A stretch of DNA of 24,499 nt, from positions 1 to 24,499 of the forward strand of contig DAIMKF010000028.1 in NCBI GenBank assembly GCA_036721855.1, given 5' to 3'. The notes under the pieces were generated by a model, which did not search any database, was not told the DNA's origin, and saw nothing but the letters and a program-made list of their open reading frames with translations. The number at the start of each line of letters is the position of its first letter. Position 1 is the first letter of the stretch. The position numbers and the translations under genes are program-made. Below, one piece after another: positions 7,943-13,902 of the stretch. Source of the DNA: JAHDNZ01 sp036721855 (GTDB taxonomy: Bacteria; Bacillota; DTU065).

Positions 7943-8965
7943 CTAATCCACCTCTTCCTTAAAAAGGTTACCTCGTTCTGGAACATTTAGCCCTAGATAT
8001 TTAAAAACACTCTGGGTAGCCATGCGACCTCTGGGAGTCCTTTTTATAAATCCAAGCTGTAAAAGATAGGGCTCGTAGACATCTTCAATTGTATCAGGTT
8101 CCTCACCTAAAGATGCTGCCAGAGTATCAATTCCTACCGGCCCTCCATCGTATTTTTCCACAATTGTCTTTAGAATAACCCTGTCTAATTGGTCTAATCC
8201 CAAATCGTCTACTTCCAAAAGCGCCAAGGCTTTTTGTGAAGTAATAAGATCGATTTTCCCATCAGACATTACCTGGGCATAATCACGAACTCTTCTTAAA
8301 AGGCGGTTCCCTATCCTAGGGGTTCCCCGAGAACGCCTGGCAACCTCAAAGGCACCTTCTTCACTGGTTTGAATCTCCATAACCTTAGCCGAACGCATGA
8401 TAATATCGAGTAACTCCCGGTGTGAATAAAACTCCAGACGATGAATAAGACCAAAACGATCCCGCAAAGGCGAAGATAACAGACCCGCTCTTGTAGTTGC
8501 TCCGATCAAGGTAAAATTAGGCAAAGACAATCTAACGGATCTTGCTCCTGGACCTTTGCCGATAATGATATCTAAAGCAAAATCTTCCATAGCAGGATAG
8601 AGAATCTCTTCAACTGCTCTATTTAATCTATGGATCTCATCGATAAATAAAACTTGACCTTCTTCGAGGTTAGTTAAAATAGCAGCTAAATCTCCCGGCC
8701 GCTCTAGTGCCGGACCGGTTGTAATTTTCATGTTAGCTTGCATTTCGTTGGCAATAATTGCTGCCAGTGTTGTTTTGCCAAGACCTGGAGGACCATACAA
8801 AAGAACATGATCAAGTGCATCACCTCTGGCTTTGGCAGCAGCGATGGCAATGGCTAGACTCTTTTTGATTTTTTCTTGACCTGTATATTGATCCAGGTAT
8901 TGTGGCCTTAAACTCTCGAAATTATCTTCTCTAGCCTTTTTTGGTGATACCAGCCTGTCTTCCAT
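7943..8965 (-). CDS. ruvB: Holliday junction branch-migration ATPase RuvB
   Basis: Hexameric AAA+ motor that drives Holliday junction branch migration with RuvA. Visible: Walker A GPPGLGKTTLA (58-68), Walker B VLFIDEIHRL (105-114, Asp109/Glu110), sensor region FTLIGATTRAGLLSSPLRDRFG, and the C-terminal winged helix with GGPVGIDTLAASLGEE and QLGFIKRTPRGR. The 340-aa length is standard. ATG start with GGGGG upstream. It follows ruvA by 23 bases and abuts recO. Confidence 0.98.
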   Translation of the reverse strand: MEDRLVSPKKAREDNFESLRPQYLDQYTGQEKIKKSLAIAIAAAKARGDALDHVLLYGPPGLGKTTLAAIIANEMQANMKITTGPALERPGDLAAILTNLEEGQVLFIDEIHRLNRAVEEILYPAMEDFALDIIIGKGPGARSVRLSLPNFTLIGATTRAGLLSSPLRDRFGLIHRLEFYSHRELLDIIMRSAKVMEIQTSEEGAFEVARRSRGTPRIGNRLLRRVRDYAQVMSDGKIDLITSQKALALLEVDDLGLDQLDRVILKTIVEKYDGGPVGIDTLAASLGEEPDTIEDVYEPYLLQLGFIKRTPRGRMATQSVFKYLGLNVPERGNLFKEEVD

Positions 8966-8988
8966 GGTCTAACCCCCAAAATTCAAAA

Positions 8989-9579
8989 TCAGCGTCTTTC
9001 ACCCATACGTTTAAGAGTAAGACGGATTAATTCGTTATTGCTGTAACCGAGTTCACGTAGTTCATTTAATGTTGCCAGATACTCTTGTGGTTCAAAACCT
9101 AGTGACTGTAGTGCCGCACTTACTTCATCAAAGTTGTTGCTAATAATCTCTGTTGGTTTTGCCGTCACATAAGAAGCCGCTATTTTGTCTTTAAGTTCCA
9201 AGATTAGCCTTTGGGCGGTTTTCTTACCTATTCCACTTACCTGAATAAGGGTTTTATCTTCAGCCAGCAAAATTGCTTGGTAAAAACTAGAAACAGTAAG
9301 CACAGATAAAACAGACATGGCTATTTTGGGTCCCATACCACTTACCGAGGTAATTAACTTAAAGCATTGTTTCTCTTCTCTTCCAGAAAAACCATATAAA
9401 GTTACTCCGTCTTCCCGGATAACAGTTTCAATATAAAGACTTATTTCTTTGCCTAAACTTGCTTGTATTTTACCGGCTAGACGCTCAGAAACAACAACTT
9501 CATAACCGACTCCAGCAATATCAACTAACAACTTATTATCATCGGTTTCTAACAAAACACCATGAAGTCTTCCAATCAC
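8989..9579 (-). CDS. ruvA: Holliday junction DNA-binding protein RuvA
   Basis: Tetrameric junction-binding partner of RuvB. The N-terminal OB-fold opens MIGRLHGVLLE. Helix-hairpin-helix motifs occur at LITSVSGMGPKIAMSVLS and LIQVSGIGKKTAQRLILELKD. The C-terminal domain III, which contacts RuvB, ends with ELIRLTLKRMGERR. Length 196 aa, usual for the family. The start is GTG with GAGGGGG 7 bases upstream, overlapping the end of ruvC; four bases separate the two genes, so coupling is likely. Confidence 0.97.
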   Translation of the reverse strand: MIGRLHGVLLETDDNKLLVDIAGVGYEVVVSERLAGKIQASLGKEISLYIETVIREDGVTLYGFSGREEKQCFKLITSVSGMGPKIAMSVLSVLTVSSFYQAILLAEDKTLIQVSGIGKKTAQRLILELKDKIAASYVTAKPTEIISNNFDEVSAALQSLGFEPQEYLATLNELRELGYSNNELIRLTLKRMGERR

Positions 9580-9583
9580 AACT

Positions 9584-10093
9584 CTACCCCCTCAGGGCAT
9601 CGTAGTATTTATTGTTACGAAAAAAATAACATAAAGCTAAAGCTAAAGCATCAGTAGTATCGTCAGGATGTGGTATCTCCTCTAAATTAAGTAACGACTT
9701 GATCATAAAGCCCACTTGCTGTTTTAGAGCTCTACCATGGCCTGTAAGGGACAATTTAACCTCTCCTGGTGTATACTCAAAGACCTCCAAACCATGCAAA
9801 GCTGCTACCAACAGGCATACTCCTCTAGCCTGTCCAACACTAATTGCCGTTGTTACATTTTGATTAAAAAATAACTTTTCAATAGAAAGAATGTCTGGAT
9901 TGTGTTTTTTTACCAGTTCCGAAAGCTGGTAAAAGATCGTCTCTAAACGCTTTGGCATCGGCGTTCCTTTAAAAGTCTCGATTGAACCAAAAGCTAGTAC
10001 TTCAAACCCACAAGCCTTTTCTTTTACAATTCCATAACCACAAAGAGCTGTTCCCGGGTCTATTCCCAAGACAATTTGTTGTTTGTTTTTCAA
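9584..10093 (-). CDS. ruvC: Crossover junction endodeoxyribonuclease RuvC
   Basis: Resolves Holliday junctions as a dimer. RNase H-fold acidic residues are visible: Asp in LGIDPGTALCGYG, Glu in SIEKLFF, and the C-terminal pair in HPDDTTDALALALCYF. The motif ISVGQARGV is also conserved. Length 169 aa is normal. The only sensible start is TTG at 10093, preceded by AAGGGG about 8 bases upstream. A LexA-type box lies 46 bases upstream of the start codon, so ruvCAB-recO is probably DNA-damage inducible apart from the upstream yebC transcript. Confidence 0.96.
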   Translation of the reverse strand: MKNKQQIVLGIDPGTALCGYGIVKEKACGFEVLAFGSIETFKGTPMPKRLETIFYQLSELVKKHNPDILSIEKLFFNQNVTTAISVGQARGVCLLVAALHGLEVFEYTPGEVKLSLTGHGRALKQQVGFMIKSLLNLEEIPHPDDTTDALALALCYFFRNNKYYDALRG

Positions 10094-10137
10094 TGCTAAA
10101 ACCCCTTAATGCCTTCTGTGGACCTTGTTTATCCCCT

Positions 10138-10153
10138 GCGAACATATATTCGC
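10138..10153. promoter_or_regulatory. LexA/SOS box ahead of ruvC
   Basis: The plus strand reads GCGAACATATATTCGC. The Gram-positive LexA (DinR) operator is CGAAC-N4-GTTCG; the core here is CGAAC-ATAT-ATTCG, nine of ten defined positions, and the outer G/C pair extends the symmetry. It sits in the bofC-ruvC gap, 46-60 bases ahead of the ruvC start codon. B. subtilis ruvAB belongs to the LexA regulon, so the position makes sense. I cannot place a convincing -35/-10 pair around it. Confidence 0.7.
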
Positions 10154-10176
10154 TTTTTGTTAAGTAACTCCTGCTT

Positions 10177-10437
10177 TTATTGAGATAAGCCCTCTAGAAT
10201 CTGTTCTAATTCATAAAGATTGTTGACCTTTACTCCGGCACAAAGATCTTGTTGTTCTTTCTTAGGTAACGATAAAATACTAATATTGGTTAATTCATAA
10301 AGAGAACCGGAAGGATCATAGATAGCTACATAACCATTTAAATTTGCTATTTGCCAATCACTTTCCTCATTTAAGGGGATGCTAAAACCAATAATTAATA
10401 AAACCCCGAGAAAACAAATTAAAATTTTTGTCCTCAA
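10177..10437 (-). CDS. Short BofC-like (BofC C-terminal domain) protein
   Basis: 86 aa with an N-terminal hydrophobic segment (ILICFLGVLLIIGFSI, about 5-20) acting as a signal peptide or anchor. A single small domain follows, reading NGYVAIYDPSGSLYELTNIS, LPKKEQQDLCAGVKV and YELEQILEGL. This resembles the C-terminal domain of BofC: a strand pair around G-x-VA-x-Y, then 'LP..eq..L..GI.v....eL...LE'. BofC in B. subtilis is a secreted forespore protein that restrains SpoIVB signalling to the sigma-K checkpoint. Here the N-terminal BofC domain is missing, so the exact function is open. The start is TTG with AGAGGTGG upstream. It sits between yebC and ruvC; I recall this position from other Clostridia but could not check it. 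Confidence 0.7.
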   Translation of the reverse strand: MRTKILICFLGVLLIIGFSIPLNEESDWQIANLNGYVAIYDPSGSLYELTNISILSLPKKEQQDLCAGVKVNNLYELEQILEGLSQ

Positions 10438-10442
10438 AGTAA

Positions 10443-10467
10443 AACCACCTCTATTGATAGGGTGGTT
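10443..10467 (-). promoter_or_regulatory. Hairpin covering the SD of the BofC-like gene
   Basis: In the mRNA AACCACC (10461-10467) pairs with GGTGGTT (10443-10449). The stem continues through CTA/TAG with one bulged A around a TCAA loop, about 10 pairs in all. The SD AGAGGTGG lies in the 3' arm, so the folded form would hide it from ribosomes. It lies 14 bases after the yebC stop. The tail TTTTACTTTG is only partly U-rich, so attenuation is a less likely alternative. Confidence 0.55.
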
Positions 10468-10481
10468 AATACTTAGAGGAG

Positions 10482-11210
10482 TTATTCTTGTAAATTAGCA
10501 TTGTGCCAGACATTTTGCAGATCATCATTGTCTTCTAAGGCACTTAGCATATTTTCCAGCTTTTCTACATCTTCAGCCACTAAATCAAGAGTATTTTGGG
10601 GCACTAATGCTACTTCTGCGTGTACAATCTTTAGACCTGTTGCTAAGAGCTTTTTTTCAACAGATTCTAAATTGTCCGGTTCTGTAAGTACTTCAATGCC
10701 TTCTTCGTCAAATGTAACATCGAGTGCTCCAGATTCAATCACTGCTAACAAAAGATCGTCCTCGGCTATAGATTTTGGGTTTTCGGCAAAAATTAAGCCT
10801 TTTCGATCAAACATCCAAGCTACACAACCATCTGTGCCAAGGTTGCCGCCATGTCTGGAGAAAATATAACGCACCTCACCGGCAGTACGATTGCGGTTAT
10901 CTGTCAAAGCATTGACCATAACTGCTACCCCACCGGGACCATACCCCTCATAGGTTACCTCTTCAAGATTAGCTCCGCCTAGTGCACCGATACCTCTTTT
11001 GATGGCTTTATCAATAGTATCATTGGGCATATTATTCTCTCTAGCTTCATCAACTGCTAGTCTTAATCTAAAGTTAAGATCAGGATCTCCCCCACCGTGC
11101 CTTGCCGCCATGGTTATTTCTTTTGAGAGCCTGGTAAATATTCTACCTCTTTCCTGATCCTGCTTGGCTTTTCTATGTTTAATATTAGCCCATTTCGAAT
11201 GTCCGGCCAT
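10482..11210 (-). CDS. yebC: YebC/TACO1-family protein
   Basis: 242 aa, full length for the family. It shows the family hallmark start MAGHSKWANIKHRKAKQD, then GRIFTRLSKEITMAAR, NMPNDTIDKAIKRG and EVTYEGYGPGGVAVMVN. Members have been described as transcription factors (including of ruvC and quorum-sensing genes) and, more recently, as ribosome-associated factors that relieve stalling. Which applies here cannot be told from sequence. ATG start with GAGGTGAAGG upstream. It is the first gene of the yebC-bofC-ruvC-ruvA-ruvB-recO run. Confidence 0.95.
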   Translation of the reverse strand: MAGHSKWANIKHRKAKQDQERGRIFTRLSKEITMAARHGGGDPDLNFRLRLAVDEARENNMPNDTIDKAIKRGIGALGGANLEEVTYEGYGPGGVAVMVNALTDNRNRTAGEVRYIFSRHGGNLGTDGCVAWMFDRKGLIFAENPKSIAEDDLLLAVIESGALDVTFDEEGIEVLTEPDNLESVEKKLLATGLKIVHAEVALVPQNTLDLVAEDVEKLENMLSALEDNDDLQNVWHNANLQE

Positions 11211-11227
11211 TTACCTTCACCTCTGTC

Positions 11228-11251
11228 ATTAACTGGCTACAGTTAATTGTA
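11228..11251 (-). promoter_or_regulatory. Probable yebC promoter -10 with an overlapping dyad
   Basis: On the minus strand TATGATACAAT provides a plausible -10 (TACAAT, 11246-11251). I see no good -35. A perfect 8-bp dyad, ATTAACTG-TAGC-CAGTTAAT (11228-11247), follows immediately and would span the transcription start, as an operator would. It does not fit the LexA consensus. It could equally act as a 5'-UTR hairpin. Confidence 0.45.
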
Positions 11252-11316
11252 TCATATGTCGCTATATACTAAAAGGGTAAAGAGCTTGTATAAAAGCTGA
11301 GATGACATTAGTAGGC

Positions 11317-11958
11317 TTAGATTCTCTGTCTTTTAAATACACGGCGTATTATTTCAAAGGTGACCCCTAAAAGAACGATTGACCAAAAGGGATTAATCAG
11401 ACCGGAGATGAGAATAAAATCATACAGACCATGGAGAAAGATAGCCCAAAAAAGCCCTTTCCACATCTCCGATACACGATTCCACATAATACTATGAGCA
11501 TAATAATAACCCATCAACCCAGTAAAAAGTGCATGGGCTAAATTAGAAAAGATCGCTCTTATTGGTGCTACATTCAGACCAAAACTATTGATATACAAAA
11601 TATTCTCAAGCATAGAAAAACCCAAACCTGCTGATACTCCATAGACTATACCATCAACACCAGAATCTATAGCTCCTGTTTTTCCGACACCCAGACTGAT
11701 CGCAGCAAGTTTAGAAAACTCCTCAGCTGTGGCAATTACACCAAAACTTAAAAGAAAAATTGTGCTAAGCGGTGACTGTGGTCCTAAACCGCCCACAAAA
11801 CTTTTTTCTATTAAGGCAGCAGGAATAACTGAAATAGCTCCAAACAGAAAAGTTTTTAATACCAGCTTAGGTGGTTCAGGTAAACGATCTTGACTATAAA
11901 AATATAATAGCCATAAAAGAGCCGGCAAGATCCCCCAGAGTAATTCAGTAAAATGCAC
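11317..11958 (-). CDS. prsW: PrsW-family intramembrane protease
   Basis: 213 aa polytopic membrane protein. PrsW proteases are membrane-embedded glutamic-type (CAAX-protease related) enzymes; characterised members cut anti-sigma factors (RsiW in Bacillus, RsiT in C. difficile). The conserved elements are all visible: AEEFSK (Glu79-Glu80), FSMLEN (Glu118-Asn119), AHALFTGLMGYYY (His142), and FLHGLYDF (His176, Asp180). They lie in successive hydrophobic segments, and the C-terminus is basic (FKRQRI). The start is GTG with GGGAGG upstream. It is the last gene of DUF3108-pgsA-prsW. No sigma/anti-sigma pair lies nearby, so its substrate is encoded elsewhere or it has a different role. Confidence 0.9.
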   Translation of the reverse strand: MHFTELLWGILPALLWLLYFYSQDRLPEPPKLVLKTFLFGAISVIPAALIEKSFVGGLGPQSPLSTIFLLSFGVIATAEEFSKLAAISLGVGKTGAIDSGVDGIVYGVSAGLGFSMLENILYINSFGLNVAPIRAIFSNLAHALFTGLMGYYYAHSIMWNRVSEMWKGLFWAIFLHGLYDFILISGLINPFWSIVLLGVTFEIIRRVFKRQRI

Positions 11959-12036
11959 TTTATCTACCTCCCGCTTTAGTAGTATTGCATTTTGTTGACG
12001 TTTACTGCCTCAATTAAAGAGATAAAAAATGGTGTT

Positions 12037-12540
12037 TTAGCCTGTAATAGCTAGATAAAGATAATGTAAACCAGCTGTAACTGAGAGTCCCACGCCAGCG
12101 TAGATAAACCAGTGCAGGTTCTTTAGTCCAAAAAGCAAACTAAGTACACCGATATACAGACATACTGTAGCGGCTTTTCCTAATATGCTTGCGGGAATAG
12201 CTCGTTTAACCGTCCGCCAAAGAACCAGTCCACCAAACAATAAAGTGAGCTCTTTGGCAATTAATATCGTTACAACACTTGATTTTACTTCACCATTTAC
12301 AGCTAAGACTATTAATACTCCAGTCATTAAAACTTTATCGGCGACAGGATCAAGCATTGTACCAAGAGTAGAAACCTGGTTATGGGACCTGGCTAAATAG
12401 CCATCAAGAACATCACTAAATCCTGCCACAATAAGAATTATTCCGGCAATCCAATAAGAATCAGGCAAGTAAAGCATAACTATAATGGCCACAGGAGCCA
12501 AGAGTAAACGAAATATGGTAATAATATTAGGCAGATTCAT
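12037..12540 (-). CDS. pgsA: CDP-diacylglycerol--glycerol-3-phosphate 3-phosphatidyltransferase
   Basis: Membrane enzyme making phosphatidylglycerol phosphate from CDP-diacylglycerol and glycerol 3-phosphate, the committed step to phosphatidylglycerol. The CDP-alcohol phosphatidyltransferase signature D-x2-DG-x2-AR-x8-G-x3-D-x3-D is complete, running from DVLDGYLAR to GTMLDPVAD (about residues 43-67). The N-terminus MNLPNIITIFRLLLAP is the usual PgsA opening. 167 aa with several membrane helices, slightly short for the family but intact. ATG start with AAGGAG/AAGGAT upstream. It lies 26 bases after the DUF3108-like gene and 78 bases before prsW. A related CDP-alcohol transferase cannot be fully excluded. 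Confidence 0.92.
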   Translation of the reverse strand: MNLPNIITIFRLLLAPVAIIVMLYLPDSYWIAGIILIVAGFSDVLDGYLARSHNQVSTLGTMLDPVADKVLMTGVLIVLAVNGEVKSSVVTILIAKELTLLFGGLVLWRTVKRAIPASILGKAATVCLYIGVLSLLFGLKNLHWFIYAGVGLSVTAGLHYLYLAITG

Positions 12541-12566
12541 TTATAATCCTTCGCTCCTTTCATTCT

Positions 12567-13304
12567 CTAACGTTTGACTGACAAAAGATGCATCACTAAG
12601 CGTCCTGCATTTATATTGAGTATTATTTTAAGAGGCACTCTATAGATATCTTTGCTTAGCCAGATTTTTCCTACATCAGGATTTATTAATGCTAACTCCG
12701 CTTGAAAAGAACCGGCTGGAACTGTGATTTTCTCCTCATTTCCATAATAAAGCTGAAAGTAGTTTTTCCCGGTACTACTGATTATTTCTATTACCGGCAT
12801 CTTTTTAAGATCAACATACCTGGAGAAAAGAATAAATGTTGTTTCTCCTTGAAAAGGTTCTGTAACCGATGTGGAAAACCTTCGTTCTGAGGCTTTTTCT
12901 CTAACAAAAACATCAACCTCACTGGTTTTTTCTCTGAAAATAAATTCCATCGACCCTTTATCAAATCCGCCACTATATTCCCGAAAAATAAATAAAGGCA
13001 GTAATGTCTCGGTGTCAAGATAGTACTTCTCGTTGTTTTTGTAATTTAGGGCCTTCATCATTAAATTAGGTTGGCAATTAAATGTAACTACATAAGCCAA
13101 ACGTCCCTCATAATTAATGATCGATTCAAATGTTATGATCTGTTGCCCTAAAGAGATATTATTTAACGAGATAGAATATGCCAGTGTTTCGCCGACTAAA
13201 TTTGGTAAGGGCTGGTTAATGATATTAGCAGCCTTATTTAAGGGAGCTGGTAGATCAACTGCTGATAATAATGTTGTTAAGAGGAATAATACCAGTATTA
13301 ACAA
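12567..13304 (-). CDS. DUF3108-like exported protein
   Basis: About 245 aa. A hydrophobic N-terminus (LILVLFLLTTLLSA) looks like an uncleaved or cleaved signal segment. The rest is predominantly beta-strand-like, opening GETLAYSISLNNISLGQQ and containing FNCQPNLMMKALN, YLDTETLLPLFIF and VPAGSFQAELAL. This layout resembles DUF3108 proteins, predicted periplasmic/extracytoplasmic beta proteins of unknown function. I assign the family by eye only. A TTG at 13325 would extend it by 7 residues, but the only good SD, AAGGAGG, lies inside that extension and 7 bases before the TTG at 13304, so I took 13304. The longer form gives a more normal charged n-region, so the start is uncertain. First gene of the set with pgsA and prsW. 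Confidence 0.65.
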   Translation of the reverse strand: MLILVLFLLTTLLSAVDLPAPLNKAANIINQPLPNLVGETLAYSISLNNISLGQQIITFESIINYEGRLAYVVTFNCQPNLMMKALNYKNNEKYYLDTETLLPLFIFREYSGGFDKGSMEFIFREKTSEVDVFVREKASERRFSTSVTEPFQGETTFILFSRYVDLKKMPVIEIISSTGKNYFQLYYGNEEKITVPAGSFQAELALINPDVGKIWLSKDIYRVPLKIILNINAGRLVMHLLSVKR

Positions 13305-13372
13305 AGGGATAACCTCCTTAATCAATGCTCTATTACACTTTTGTAACTCTATTCCTTTTATTAGACACTTAA

Positions 13373-13415
13373 GGCACCCAAAGGTGCCCTAAAAATATAA
13401 TTTTTTTATATTTTT
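13373..13415. repeat. Two small inverted repeats upstream of the DUF3108-like gene
   Basis: GGCACC-CAAA-GGTGCC (13373-13388) is followed by an AT-only dyad, AAATATAA with TTATATTT around a short T-run (about 13393-13413). Neither has a U-tract placed as in a standard terminator for a minus-strand transcript. They may belong to the leader or promoter region of the DUF3108-pgsA-prsW genes. I could not find a convincing -35/-10 pair. Confidence 0.4.
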
Positions 13416-13526
13416 CTTGTAGGAGTTATAAATTAACCTGTCTGTTAGACTTCCTTTTTTAACAGTTTTAGAGGAAATGGGAACTTGGTTTAATCATTAA
13501 ATAGCAACATTTATTTAATTTTTTTA

Positions 13527-13802
13527 GCTTTTTTGTGTAATCTTCAAATAGCAATCTAAGTTTAACATATGAAAAGGCACGAGAATTATTTTCAATTTAT
13601 ACTCTCTTTTTTCTTTCGGGAGTCTTTTTGCTGCGACAAATCTTCTAACTGTTCTAGCGCTACCTTTGTATCCTTTTTTCTTAATCTCTCTACACAAGCA
13701 TTCAGCCGTTAATTTCTGGATATTTTTCCAAGCGACTTATGATATAATTATTACAAAGGTTCTATTTTGGAAGTGCGTCCTTGTTTTGTTGTTGTAACCT
13801 TT
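13527..13802 (-). pseudogene. Decayed IS21-family transposase (IstA) fragment
   Basis: There is no intact gene here, but three minus-strand frames read in turn like a continuous piece of IstA. They are GRTSKIEPL (about 13755-13781), then NYIISRLEKYPE (about 13715-13750), then LTAECLCREIKKKGYKGS and ARTVRRFVAA (about 13630-13712). IS21 transposases typically carry '(R)PSKLdPyk.yI..rLekYPELtA..Ly.EIk..GYtGsy.tVr.fV' just before the catalytic core, and the order here matches. Removing one A between GAA and TTA restores PE-LTAEC; another small indel joins the first two pieces. There is no start codon, no catalytic domain and no istB. The reading beyond VAA is probably degenerate. Family assignment is by memory of the motif, not a search. 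Confidence 0.6.
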
Positions 13803-13849
13803 AATATTTATATTTTGGGTAGAATTCGGAATTTAAACACATTTAGCCT

Positions 13850-13875
13850 AAAAAGAAGCCCTAGGGCTTCTTTTT
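13850..13875. terminator. Perfect bidirectional terminator after glgP
   Basis: AAAAAGAAGCCC, a two-base TA centre, then GGGCTTCTTTTT: a perfect 26-bp palindrome with an A-run before and a T-run after the GC-rich stem on both strands. It lies 28 bases after the glgP stop and ends the glycogen operon. The rest of the 13305-13902 gap holds the istA relic, two small inverted repeats and AT-rich sequence in which I recognise nothing else. Confidence 0.88.
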
Positions 13876-13902
13876 AGTTGTTATATGCAATTCTCTTATC
13901 CT

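Noticed and set aside
10443..10467. Hairpin after yebC as an intrinsic terminator.
   Set aside because: The following TTTTACTTTG is a poor U-tract and the 3' arm contains a good SD for the next gene, so SD occlusion explains it better.
10501..10869. 122-codon plus-strand reading frame opposite yebC.
   Set aside because: Serine-rich translation of the complementary strand of a well-conserved gene, with no SD and no recognisable motif.
11228..11247. Dyad ahead of yebC as a second LexA box.
   Set aside because: The half-sites ATTAACTG/CAGTTAAT do not fit GAAC-N4-GTTC.
12791..13018. 75-codon minus-strand frame inside the DUF3108-like gene.
   Set aside because: Alternate frame of a longer coding region. 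It is not supported by an SD or any family feature.
13569..13712. 47-codon plus-strand frame starting ATGAAAAGGCAC in the gap after glgP.
   Set aside because: No SD, serine/phenylalanine-rich composition, and antisense to the istA relic.
13743..13875. Possible plus-strand small RNA: TATAAT at 13743-13748, a 7-bp AAAGGTT/AACCTTT stem and the 13850-13875 terminator downstream.
   Set aside because: No -35 element is present, and the same bases are explained as a decayed minus-strand istA fragment. The terminator is already accounted for by glgP. Kept only as a weak alternative.
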